This document shows positions 1 to 6,070 of a stretch of 16,934 bases of DNA, piece by piece (position 1 is the first letter of the stretch; each line of letters opens with the position of its first letter). The translations under genes were made by a program, and so were the position numbers. The stretch is from contig JBHPEA010000032.1 in assembly GCA_042577505.1 (NCBI GenBank), positions 1 to 16,934 of the forward strand, written 5' to 3'. A model generated the notes under the pieces. The model saw nothing but the letters and a program-made list of their open reading frames with translations, was not told where the DNA came from and made no database searches. This DNA comes from JACQSR01 sp042577505 (GTDB lineage: Archaea; Nanobdellota; Nanobdellia; Woesearchaeales; JACQSR01).

Positions 1-221
1 ATAAAATACAAACAATTATATTCTTCTCTTTTTTGTAAAGATCCATTTAACTTAAATTCGCGTTGAACAATTGGTCTAATATATGATTGATAATAATCCC
101 AATCATGTTTGAGATGACCTGTTATATGTGCAATTCCATATCTTCTATTATTAGATTTTGAGATCGTCAAACAACCGTCTCCGATCATTACACCATATAA
201 TTCAGCCAGATCTTCATTCAT
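1..221 (-). CDS. LAGLIDADG homing endonuclease, N-terminal part (cut by window edge)
   Basis: The frame is open from an ATG at 221 down to base 1, giving 73 codons with no stop, so the gene continues outside the window. Residues 5-18 read LAELYGVMIGDGCL, which matches the first LAGLIDADG helix and its acidic active-site turn (the GDG aspartate). Residues such as HLKHDWDYYQSYIRP then fit the helix-and-strand pattern after the first motif. Proteins of this family cut long, specific DNA sites and spread their own genes. No intron, intein or RNA gene is visible around it, so it looks free-standing, downstream of pth2. A TATA-like box at 263-270 would start transcription about 19 bases before the ATG. 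An in-frame TTG three codons upstream is an alternative start. The family call is fairly safe; activity cannot be judged from a fragment. Confidence 0.8.
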   Translation of the reverse strand, partial: MNEDLAELYGVMIGDGCLTISKSNNRRYGIAHITGHLKHDWDYYQSYIRPIVQREFKLNGSLQKREEYNCLYF

Positions 222-308
222 TTCTTTCAATTTTAAATCATCAAATTGTTAGGTTTATTCCTATTTAAATTTCACAGCGGCATGTCCAGTGCAAAATTAT
301 ATCGTCAA

Positions 309-342
309 GAAAAAATTCCGAATGGCTTGTGACAATCTTCGG
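309..342 (-). terminator. Candidate hairpin plus T-tract terminator after pth2
   Basis: On the minus strand, just after the pth2 stop, CCGAA and TTCGG (338-342 and 318-322) can pair across a 15-base loop and are followed two bases later by six T. The stem is only 5 bp, so the T-tract may be the working part, as is usual in archaea. The rest of the pth2-endonuclease spacer holds only the endonuclease TATA box. Confidence 0.35.
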
Positions 343-347
343 TTTAA

Positions 348-692
348 TCAAAGAATTTTTAAGTCGCCGGTTACTTTATCGATTTCGTCACTTAAATCCG
401 GACCAATACCAACACAAGTTGTGGTTCCAGGAGCAACAGTGGTTTTTCCTGCATCTGTTATTACTGAAGTTACTAAACCGAGCGATTTAGCTTCAGATTT
501 TAATTTCATCATCTCTTTCAAATCTTTGACTTTAACAACGATCTTCCCCATACCTTCCTTCTTCCACTCTTTTACATTGTTCTTATCAGAATTTAAAACA
601 CATTCAACTGAGGCATGCGCGACCTGTACTGCTGCCTTACCTTTTGGTAATTTGAGATCCATCCGGATTAGTATCACTTGCTTATATTCCAT
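348..692 (-). CDS. pth2: Peptidyl-tRNA hydrolase, Pth2 type
   Basis: This 114-residue protein has the usual length of archaeal/eukaryotic Pth2, which frees tRNA from peptidyl-tRNAs that drop off ribosomes. The family signature is visible: IRMDLKLPKGKAAVQVAHAS near residues 9-28, with Lys19 and His26, then the C-terminal ITDAGKTTVAPGTTT (78-92) with Asp80, and the closing GIGP. The ATG at 692 lies 18 bases after the stop of the M29-like gene on the same strand, and no separate TATA box is obvious, so the two are probably co-transcribed. Nothing in the sequence looks damaged. The long antisense frame across it on the plus strand has no recognisable features and is not counted as a gene. Confidence 0.95.
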   Translation of the reverse strand: MEYKQVILIRMDLKLPKGKAAVQVAHASVECVLNSDKNNVKEWKKEGMGKIVVKVKDLKEMMKLKSEAKSLGLVTSVITDAGKTTVAPGTTTCVGIGPDLSDEIDKVTGDLKIL

Positions 693-710
693 TTTATATT
701 ACAGAAACTT

Positions 711-1775
711 CTAAGTTTTTATTGTTTTGCCATCGATCTTGATTTTAGGATCTTTAAATATTTGGCCAAAATGTGTTACAGCATAAATTGATCCACCAAA
801 CCAGTGGTTTGATCCTACACCGATATGACAAGTGTTGCAAGTCTTATCGTCTACAATTGAGGAACCTATTATTTGTGCTTTTGGATTAAAACCAAAACCT
901 AATTCCGAAATTCTTCTTACACCACCTGGATTCTTTGCAAGGGTTGTTGCCCACTCGATCGATTTTTCTAATTTTAGCGCTTCTTCCTCTCCGTCAATTG
1001 TAAGGATTGAGCCATCTTCAATAGATAAGGTGATTGGATTTTGAATGACTTTTGTTCCTTCAAAGTTTCTTGAACTACCATCAATTACTACAGTGCCTTC
1101 TACACGCTTTCCATTAGGTGATATGAATACCTCCCCTGCGGGAAGATTTCCTCCCTCTCCAGGATTAGAATAAATTCCATGGGATAAAACTGAGTTAATA
1201 CCTTTAATATTAAAGACTAAATTTGTTCCAGATTTTGTATTGATTGTTATCTCCTCTGCAATATCTAGCTTCTCTTTAAATTTAATAATTTGATTTTGAA
1301 TAGTCTTGTAATCAATATCGATAGGCTCAACTACCAACTCTGCCTTCTCTGTCTCTAAATCCCCTAAACTCAAAGCTGAAATAAACCTATGACCTTTTTT
1401 CTTTGTAAAATCCCTAAAACTTGAAAAGGGGATATTTCCAAGTTTATCTGACATTGATAATATAATGTTGCTTTTTTCGTCTAAATCCTTTAACGCATTT
1501 AAAACGTCGGCATCAGCATTTTGACTTCTGTCTTTTGGTGATTGAAATAATAATTTTGACTCGATGTTAAGATCTTGGGATGCAAGATAATAAGAGCCTG
1601 CAATAATTGAAGCTACGTACTTATTTTGGAACCCTATATCTCCTATGATTAATACTTTTTCAGAAGTTGTTGGTAAACATTCCAAAAAAACTTTTTTCAA
1701 TCTAGGAGCATATTTTACGGCTTGATCGTAAATACCAACCTCTTTCATCCAATTTAGTGATTCTAATGAATCCAT
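711..1775 (-). CDS. M29-like (thermophilic aminopeptidase family) metallopeptidase homologue with one metal ligand replaced
   Basis: The C-terminal half of this 354-residue protein matches the M29 aminopeptidase / dihydroxypyridine-dioxygenase fold. GGNLPAGEVFISP (208-220) supplies the first Glu ligand (E215), ELGFGFNPKA (291-300) the second (E291), and CHIGVG (316-321) a His (H317). In the family the last ligands form an His-x-Asp pair. Here the segment reads THFGQIF (334-340), keeping His335 but with Gly337 where Asp is expected. Two unusual cysteines (313 and 316) flank the preceding His. M29 enzymes remove N-terminal residues from peptides using a two-metal site, so this protein may be inactive, mono-metal or changed in function. 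The N-terminal 150 residues look like the variable M29 N-domain. The ATG at 1775 sits 27 bases after the centre of a TATA box, indicating a leaderless mRNA shared with pth2. Confidence 0.8.
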   Translation of the reverse strand: MDSLESLNWMKEVGIYDQAVKYAPRLKKVFLECLPTTSEKVLIIGDIGFQNKYVASIIAGSYYLASQDLNIESKLLFQSPKDRSQNADADVLNALKDLDEKSNIILSMSDKLGNIPFSSFRDFTKKKGHRFISALSLGDLETEKAELVVEPIDIDYKTIQNQIIKFKEKLDIAEEITINTKSGTNLVFNIKGINSVLSHGIYSNPGEGGNLPAGEVFISPNGKRVEGTVVIDGSSRNFEGTKVIQNPITLSIEDGSILTIDGEEEALKLEKSIEWATTLAKNPGGVRRISELGFGFNPKAQIIGSSIVDDKTCNTCHIGVGSNHWFGGSIYAVTHFGQIFKDPKIKIDGKTIKT

Positions 1776-1797
1776 TTTGAATCAAGAATAGTACTTA

Positions 1798-1827
1798 CAT
1801 TTAAACCTTACTTAAGATATTTAAATA
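1798..1827. promoter_or_regulatory. Two divergent TATA boxes (M29-like gene and HAD gene)
   Basis: Minus-strand TTTAAAT (1799-1805) is centred 27 bases from the M29-like ATG. Plus-strand TTTAAATA (1820-1827) is centred about 26 bases before the HAD ATG at 1848. With archaeal TATA-to-start spacing both transcripts begin at or next to the start codon, so both should be leaderless. The 72-base gap leaves little room for further control sites. Confidence 0.7.
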
Positions 1828-1847
1828 ATGAATATACTCATGTTTTT

Positions 1848-2510
1848 ATGATAAAGGCAGTACTTTTCGATTTGGATAATACACTAATAGATTTTATGAA
1901 AATGAAAAAGATGAGTTGCGACGCTGCTATATCTGCAATGATTGACGCTGGTTTGGAGATGAAAAAAGAAGAAGCCACTAAAACACTTTATAATTTGTAT
2001 GGTGAATATGGGATGGAAGATCCACTTGTATTTCAAAGATTGCTTCAACAAAAAAGTGGAGAAATTGATCATAGAATATTGGCCAATGGTATTGTAGCCT
2101 ATAGAAAAGTAAGAGGAGGTTATTTAGATTCTTATCCCCATGTAAGAAATGTATTAATGCAATTAAGAAAAAAGAATATTAAAACTGCCATAATAACTGA
2201 TGCTCCTAGATTAAAAGCTTGGATTAGATTAGCTAGTATGAAAATTGATGATCTCTTCGATACTGTTGTCGCATTTGAAGATACAAATAGAAGGAAGCCA
2301 TCCAAGCTTCCATTTAAGAAAGTATTAGATTATTTGTCTTTAAAACCTGATAACTGCCTAATGGTGGGAGATTGGCCTGAGAGGGACATATTAGGGGCTA
2401 AAAATCTTGGAATAAAGACTTGTTTCGCTCGATATGGAAATCCAAGTATTAAAAAGACTATTGCGGATTATGATATCAGCAGTTTTGATGAAATTTTATC
2501 TATTGTGTAA
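1848..2510 (+). CDS. HAD-superfamily hydrolase (subfamily IA)
   Basis: This 220-residue protein shows all four HAD motifs. Motif I is FDLDNTL at 7-13 with nucleophile Asp8 and acid/base Asp10. Motif II is the Thr117 of IITDAP. Motif III is the Lys150 of NRRKPSK. Motif IV is GDWPERD at 174-180. Residues 15-80 form an alpha-helical C1 cap, with a stretch like AAISAMIDAGLEMKK that I associate with an archaeal phosphatase-like branch of subfamily IA. Such enzymes hydrolyse phosphate esters through a phospho-aspartate; the substrate cannot be read from sequence. It is leaderless, with a TATA box at 1820-1827. It ends just before the promoter of the small zinc protein at 2561 and is probably monocistronic. 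Confidence 0.9.
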   Translation: MIKAVLFDLDNTLIDFMKMKKMSCDAAISAMIDAGLEMKKEEATKTLYNLYGEYGMEDPLVFQRLLQQKSGEIDHRILANGIVAYRKVRGGYLDSYPHVRNVLMQLRKKNIKTAIITDAPRLKAWIRLASMKIDDLFDTVVAFEDTNRRKPSKLPFKKVLDYLSLKPDNCLMVGDWPERDILGAKNLGIKTCFARYGNPSIKKTIADYDISSFDEILSIV

Positions 2511-2516
2511 GAAACA

Positions 2517-2554
2517 TTTAAATATAGAATCATTAATTTACTCTAGAAGAGGTG
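2517..2554 (+). promoter_or_regulatory. Promoter and Shine-Dalgarno of the small zinc-ribbon gene
   Basis: TTTAAATA at 2517-2524 predicts a start near 2547, followed by a clear Shine-Dalgarno GAGGTG at 2549-2554, six bases before the ATG at 2561. This is one of the few genes here with a short leader and a strong ribosome binding site. Confidence 0.65.
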
Positions 2555-2560
2555 GTGTTA

Positions 2561-2713
2561 ATGCCTGAAGGAAGATGTATGAAATGTCAAAAACAAGTTG
2601 AGATTAAAGATGGAAAAGAGATTACTATGAAAAACGGTATGAATGCTATTAAAGGTGTTTGTCCTGCTTGTGGTACAAAAGTGTTTAGAATACTCGGAAA
2701 GAAGAAGAAGTAG
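2561..2713 (+). CDS. Small zinc-ribbon protein, DUF5679-like
   Basis: A 50-residue protein starts MPEGRCMKCQKQVEIKD and ends VFRILGKKKK. Two CxxC pairs, Cys6/Cys9 and Cys34/Cys37 (VCPACG), should bind one zinc ion. Between them KDGKEITMKNGMNAIKG is close to what I recall of the short archaeal and bacterial domain DUF5679, in which a Lys-Glu-x-Thr stretch precedes an Asn-Gly turn. Function in that family is unknown; the basic end is compatible with nucleic-acid or ribosome binding, but this is only inference. It has its own TATA box and Shine-Dalgarno, so it is likely well expressed. It is followed by a second small zinc protein and TFE. Confidence 0.85.
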   Translation: MPEGRCMKCQKQVEIKDGKEITMKNGMNAIKGVCPACGTKVFRILGKKKK

Positions 2714-2763
2714 CTTCTAGACGCGAAATATTTAAATTTTTGTACATATTATTGTTTTAATAG

Positions 2764-2892
2764 ATGTACAATAAATGTGAGTCGTGTGGAAAAAACATCG
2801 ATAACTCAGAGGATTGTAGGTTAACATCCAATGATGGGAAGACGGTGCATACTTATTGCTATACTTGTTATTCGAGAAAGAAGAGTTATTAG
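2764..2892 (+). CDS. Small cysteine-rich (zinc-finger) protein, 42 residues
   Basis: The frame begins MYNKCESCGKNIDNSEDC and ends CYTCYSRKKSY. Cysteines are at 5, 8, 18, 32 and 35, with a His at 29. The arrangement CxxC ... H-x2-CxxC resembles a single treble-clef or half LIM-type zinc site. I do not recognise the family. A TATA box at about 2731-2737 (TTTAAAT) is centred about 27 bases before 2761, so the mRNA would be nearly leaderless, which supports a real gene. The product is basic at its end. It lies between the DUF5679-like gene and TFE on the same strand, each with its own promoter. Confidence 0.65.
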   Translation: MYNKCESCGKNIDNSEDCRLTSNDGKTVHTYCYTCYSRKKSY

Positions 2893-2909
2893 GCCTTAAA
2901 ACCGAAAGC

Positions 2910-3018
2910 TTTAAATACTCAGTTATCTAAAAATAGTGTGTTGGGGATTTGAAAAGAGGTCTTTTGGGCATTGTTATATTGTTTTTGCTCTGATCATTCA
3001 TTCCATCAAATAGGGTGA
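2910..3018 (+). promoter_or_regulatory. TFE promoter and long 5' leader with possible 14-residue upstream peptide
   Basis: TTTAAATA at 2910-2917 predicts a start near 2940, which leaves an 85-base leader, unusual in this window. In it TTG at 2949 opens a 14-codon frame ending with TGA at 2991-2993; the peptide KRGLLGIVILFLL after the start is basic then hydrophobic. GGGTGA at 3013-3018, seven bases before the TFE ATG, is a good Shine-Dalgarno. Whether the small frame is translated is unknown. Confidence 0.45.
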
Positions 3019-3025
3019 AGAGTCT

Positions 3026-3526
3026 ATGTTGACAAATAAAAAGATCCAAAAAGTAATAAGGGAAATTAGTGGAGAAGAAGGTATCAAAATAATTGAATTT
3101 CTTAAAAATAGAAAAAATATTTCTGAGTTCATTATTGCTGAAAAAACAAAGTTAGATATGCAGACTACAAGGAATGTTCTTTATCGCCTTAATAATCATA
3201 ACGTAGCACAATATGTAAGGAGAAAAGATAGAAAGAAAGGTTGGTATATTAGTTATTGGACATTCAATAGGAAGAAAGTAAAAGATCTTATTGAGAAGTT
3301 AAAGAATCAGAAGTTAGAAATGTTGAAAGAAAGATTGAAAAGGGAAGAAGCGAACATGAATAATTTCTATATTTGCGATAATGCTTGTGCAAGACTTGAT
3401 TTTGATCAAGCTACTGATTATGAATTTAAGTGTCCTGAGTGTGGAAGGTTATTAAGTTTACAACCAAATGAGAAAACAATTGTAAACTTAAGAGAACGTA
3501 TTAAGGAGCTTGAATCTGAGACTTAA
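3026..3526 (+). CDS. tfe: Transcription factor E (TFE, TFIIE-alpha homologue)
   Basis: The 166-residue protein has the two domains of archaeal TFE. The N-terminal winged helix (about residues 5-75) includes SEFIIAEKTKLDMQTTRNVL, the recognition-helix region. A lysine-rich coiled coil (about 80-112, KKVKDLIEKLKNQKLEMLKE) links it to a C-terminal zinc ribbon with Cys118, Cys122, Cys136 and Cys139 (the spacing C-x3-C then CPEC). TFE works with TBP and TFB at RNA polymerase, helping open promoter DNA. Length is normal for the family. Translation probably uses the GGGTGA site in the leader. A second basal factor, TFB, is encoded about 10 kb away. The 3' end is overlapped antisense by the small membrane peptide frame. 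Confidence 0.95.
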   Translation: MLTNKKIQKVIREISGEEGIKIIEFLKNRKNISEFIIAEKTKLDMQTTRNVLYRLNNHNVAQYVRRKDRKKGWYISYWTFNRKKVKDLIEKLKNQKLEMLKERLKREEANMNNFYICDNACARLDFDQATDYEFKCPECGRLLSLQPNEKTIVNLRERIKELESET

Positions 3527-3671
3527 TTCTTGGTATAACAAAATAGGTTATAATTGCAATAATAGCTATTGTTATCCAGAATGCTAATGCAGGGATTGTA
3601 CCTTTACCGAATAGTATTAAGTTTACGATTAGTATAAGAATGAGTGAGATTGAGATTATTTTATATATCAT
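3501..3671 (-). CDS. Small two-helix membrane protein translationally coupled to nadE
   Basis: This 56-residue frame starts MIYKIISISLILILIVNLIL and contains two hydrophobic stretches (about 3-21 and 27-46) around a short FGKGTIP turn, then a basic tail VIPRIKSQ. Its ATG overlaps the nadE stop as ATGA (3668-3671), the same coupling seen at other real operon junctions in this window. That, and its consistent membrane character, are the reasons to accept it. The end runs 26 bases into the 3' end of the convergent tfe gene. I do not recognise a family. It may be a small inner-membrane protein of unknown role; the link to NAD synthesis rests only on position. Confidence 0.6.
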   Translation of the reverse strand: MIYKIISISLILILIVNLILFGKGTIPALAFWITIAIIAIITYFVIPRIKSQIQAP

Positions 3672-4462
3672 TTTATTTTTAGTGGATTAGGAGATTGTGC
3701 ACGTTTGAACTCTGAGATTTTAACCATTTTTACAACTTTATTCACAATTTCTTTATTATATCCTTTTTTGATTATCTTTTTTGGGGTGATTTTTTTGTCA
3801 TAGTATAATTTGAGAATTTCATCCAAGATCGAATATGGGGGTATGTCATCTTCGTCCTTTTGCGAGGGTTTTAATTCTGCTGATGGAGGTCTCATTAAGA
3901 TTGATTTTGGAATAATCTCTTTTTTTAATTTCTGATTGATAAAGGTAGAAAGCTTGTATACATCAGTTTTGTATACATTTCCAATGGGGGCTATACCTCC
4001 GGCAGAATCCCCATACAGTGTTGTATAACCCACTAATCCTTCAGATTTATTTCCAGTTGCAAGAACTAGATAATTATATTTATTTGAGTATGCCATCAAG
4101 ATATTAGCCCTAATTCTTGATTGTATGTTTTGCTTTGTTGTGTCTACATCTTTAGCGCTAAAGACTTTTCTCATTGTTTTTATATAACTTGAATACATTC
4201 TCTTAATAGGGACTTCAAGAAGGTGTATGCCCAGATTTCTCGCTAAAAGCACAGCATTTTTTTTACTAAGCCTTGAAGAAAACTTCGAAGGCATATAGAC
4301 TCCATTTATATTATCTTTTCCAAGAGCCATAACTGCAATTGAAGCTGTCAATGCAGAATCTACTCCTCCAGAAATTCCAAGGATTACTTTATGAAAACCA
4401 TTCTTCTTACAATAGTTCTTTAAGCCTTTTGTGAGAACTCTTAGCACTTTTTCTTCTTTCAT
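3668..4462 (-). CDS. nadE: NAD+ synthetase (no glutaminase domain)
   Basis: The protein (264 residues from ATG 4462) makes NAD from deamido-NAD with ATP and a nitrogen source. The ATP pyrophosphatase loop GISGGVDSALTA is at 29-40; the family blocks QNIQSRIRANILMAYSN (111-127), TGNKSEGLVGYTTLYGDSAG (136-155), and IPKSILMRPPSAELKPSQ with DEDDIPPY (184-210) follow, and it ends in the usual EFKRAQSPNPLKI. No nitrilase (glutamine amidohydrolase) domain is attached, so it should use ammonia or a separate partner. The frame can be opened 25 codons further to 4537, but that extension crosses the terminator hairpin of the preceding gene, and a TATA-like TTTTAAAC (4483-4490) lies about 25 bases before the 4462 ATG. 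That supports a leaderless start at 4462. Confidence 0.93.
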   Translation of the reverse strand: MKEEKVLRVLTKGLKNYCKKNGFHKVILGISGGVDSALTASIAVMALGKDNINGVYMPSKFSSRLSKKNAVLLARNLGIHLLEVPIKRMYSSYIKTMRKVFSAKDVDTTKQNIQSRIRANILMAYSNKYNYLVLATGNKSEGLVGYTTLYGDSAGGIAPIGNVYKTDVYKLSTFINQKLKKEIIPKSILMRPPSAELKPSQKDEDDIPPYSILDEILKLYYDKKITPKKIIKKGYNKEIVNKVVKMVKISEFKRAQSPNPLKIK

Positions 4463-4498
4463 AACATTATTGAATTTCGAAAGTTTAAAAAATTTTAG

Positions 4499-4526
4499 AA
4501 AAAAATGGCCCCCTAACTTGGGGGCC
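4499..4526 (-). terminator. Strong intrinsic (hairpin plus T7) terminator
   Basis: On the minus strand GGCCCCC (4526-4520) pairs perfectly with GGGGGCC (4513-4507) across a 6-base loop; one base later come seven T (4505-4499). Seven G-C pairs in such an A+T-rich region are striking and give the classic bacterial intrinsic form, whereas most archaeal terminators are simple T-tracts. It follows the secreted-protein gene. A weaker stem, GGAGTA/TACTCC (4594-4589 with 4569-4564), lies right at that gene's stop. Confidence 0.8.
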
Positions 4527-4593
4527 TGTTCTGGCATATAGCTGTTTTGTCTAGTTCATTTGGGGAGTATAAACCTAAGGGGGGTGTCTACTC

Positions 4594-5058
4594 CTAATTT
4601 GGTGTTATTACTTCATCTTTAAAGACAATATATCCGCCACGTGCATTATCTTGGTTGAAAATGTTTTCAGCTTTCCATTTTCCGTGTAACCATCCATGTC
4701 TGTAGTCACCAACGAAAGATTCATCATCATAGTAACCAGCAAAAACTCCTAATCCATAGATCCCCCAGATATCATTACCGTAAAAATCTTCACCGTAAAA
4801 ATATCCATTTCCTAAGATACCATAAACTAGGTTCTCTCCGCCTTTGCTCCACATAATAAATCTGTGTTTAGGATTAGGTCCATTTGTACCCATTACTGCA
4901 TCATCTTTGGAATCAGGTACTCTATCTCCAATTGAATCTTCGCTATTACTAAAAGAATTTTGATTTCTACTAAAACCACTTTCTTTTTCAAAACCAAGTG
5001 CCATTGGCAAAGCCAAAATCATCATTGCCATCAATGTTATCGCAAAAATTTTTCTCAT
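4594..5058 (-). CDS. Secreted protein of unknown function, Gly/aromatic-rich
   Basis: From the ATG at 5058 the product has 154 residues. An N-terminal signal peptide is clear: MRK, then a hydrophobic core (IFAITLMAMMILALPMAL), then a polar stretch. The middle (about 20-60) is polar and probably disordered, rich in Ser, Asn and Asp. The rest is built of Gly-aromatic units such as GILGNGYFYGEDFYG, WGIYGLGVFAGYYD and GDYRHGWLHGKW, suggesting a small beta-sheet or beta-solenoid-like domain outside the membrane. A TTG eight codons upstream could extend it, but AGGAG (5072-5068), nine bases before the 5058 ATG, decides the start. A TATA-like box at 5115-5123 fits a leader of about 34 bases. It ends in a strong terminator, so it is monocistronic. 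No family is recognised. Confidence 0.75.
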   Translation of the reverse strand: MRKIFAITLMAMMILALPMALGFEKESGFSRNQNSFSNSEDSIGDRVPDSKDDAVMGTNGPNPKHRFIMWSKGGENLVYGILGNGYFYGEDFYGNDIWGIYGLGVFAGYYDDESFVGDYRHGWLHGKWKAENIFNQDNARGGYIVFKDEVITPN

Positions 5059-5327
5059 TTCAATCGTCTCCTGCTTTTCCAAGCAAATTTGATGATATGT
5101 GAGGAGAGCATTTTCTTTAAAAACAAACTTGTTAAATAATTTAGATAAAGCTTTACAAAGTTTTAATTGGACTTATTTTAAGCTAAAATCCTTTATTTAA
5201 GGTTCTTTTTTGCTTTAGGGGGATTTTATTATGTTTCTACTAATTTTCTATATGGAAAATAATATCATGTTTAAGCGAGGATAAGCCTTTCAAAAGCTTT
5301 TTAAAGAACACAAATTTCCTGAGGACT
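5059..5327. promoter_or_regulatory. Divergent spacer with promoters of the secreted-protein gene and dph6
   Basis: Minus-strand TATA-like TTTTTAAAG at 5115-5123 serves the secreted-protein gene; plus-strand TTTTTAAA at 5298-5305 is centred 26 bases before the dph6 ATG (leaderless). A further TATA-like TTTATTTA near 5192-5199 lies 27 bases before an AGGGGGATT at 5217-5225, which precedes a 17-codon frame at 5231-5284. I see no convincing RNA gene here. Confidence 0.5.
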
Positions 5328-6023
5328 ATGAAAGTCGCAATATTATTTTCAGGTGGAAAGGATTCTACATTCGCTGTAGATTTTGCTAAAGAGAAAGGTT
5401 GGGATATTGAGTATTTGTTATCTGTTAAACCAACAAGAACTGATTGTTTCTTATTCCATTTTGCGACTGTTGAAATGACAAAAGAGTTATCGAACATCCT
5501 TGGATTAAAGCACATTTACACAACTTGTGATGTTGCTGATCCAGCTAAGGAAGCTCAAATTGTTAAGGAAATTGTTGAAAAGAATCCCGTTGATGCTGTT
5601 GTTTTGGGTGGAACTGGTTTACAAATGACTCAAATTAAAAGTATTCAAGATGCTTTAAGACCATTGGGTATAGAAGTTTTTGCTGCCCACGCTGGTCTTG
5701 AACATGATGATGTAATGAGAGAGATGTTAAAGAACGGGTATAGATTCATGATTACACAGGTTGCTTCTTATGGTTTAAATAAGGATTGGTTAGGAAGAGT
5801 CTTAGATAATGATTCAATGAAAGAATTGTTTGACAGAGCTGAGATCTATGGATTCCACAATGGTGGTGAAGGTGGTTATTACGATACCCTTGCTATTGAT
5901 GGTCCAATATTCTCAAAGAGATTAGAAGTGGAAGAATTTAGTAAAAATATGGAAAGTGAAAACGCTGGACATCTTGTTGTTACTAAGGCTAAAGTTGTAG
6001 ACAAAATCCGCGTTCGAGAGTAA
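5328..6023 (+). CDS. dph6: Diphthine-ammonia ligase (Dph6, ATP-PPase)
   Basis: This 231-residue protein performs the last step of diphthamide formation on elongation factor 2, amidating diphthine with ATP and ammonium. The PP-loop FSGGKDST is at 7-14. Central family sequence includes VDAVVLGGTGLQMTQIKSIQ and the pair RPLGIEVF / AAHAG. The C-terminal signature is GGEGGYYDTLAIDGPIF (about 179-195), where a Glu-Gly-Gly turn precedes the Tyr-Asp-Thr segment. The length equals single-domain archaeal Dph6. It is leaderless. Diphthamide occurs only in archaea and eukaryotes, so the gene supports an archaeal host. It is followed 47 bases later by tRNA-Arg; both concern translation, though the tRNA has its own TATA box. 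Confidence 0.94.
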   Translation: MKVAILFSGGKDSTFAVDFAKEKGWDIEYLLSVKPTRTDCFLFHFATVEMTKELSNILGLKHIYTTCDVADPAKEAQIVKEIVEKNPVDAVVLGGTGLQMTQIKSIQDALRPLGIEVFAAHAGLEHDDVMREMLKNGYRFMITQVASYGLNKDWLGRVLDNDSMKELFDRAEIYGFHNGGEGGYYDTLAIDGPIFSKRLEVEEFSKNMESENAGHLVVTKAKVVDKIRVRE

Positions 6024-6034
6024 TTCTAGATAAG

Positions 6035-6042
6035 TTTATATA
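6035..6042 (+). promoter_or_regulatory. TATA box of tRNA-Arg
   Basis: TTTATATA is centred 26-27 bases before about 6065, predicting a primary transcript with a 6-base 5' leader ahead of the tRNA. Confidence 0.55.
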
Positions 6043-6070
6043 TTATCTTTTTGATATTCATCTTATTTAT

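Noticed and set aside
289..714. 141-codon plus-strand frame
   Set aside because: It lies antisense over pth2, has no family features or promoter, and the minus-strand Pth2 protein is certain.
4463..4537. N-terminal extension of NadE by 25 residues
   Set aside because: It would translate a perfect terminator hairpin and T-tract, and it does not look like the family; a TATA box fits the 4462 ATG.
5231..5284. 17-codon frame after AGGGGGATT
   Set aside because: Too short, no recognisable product, and the dph6 promoter explains the region; kept only as a note.
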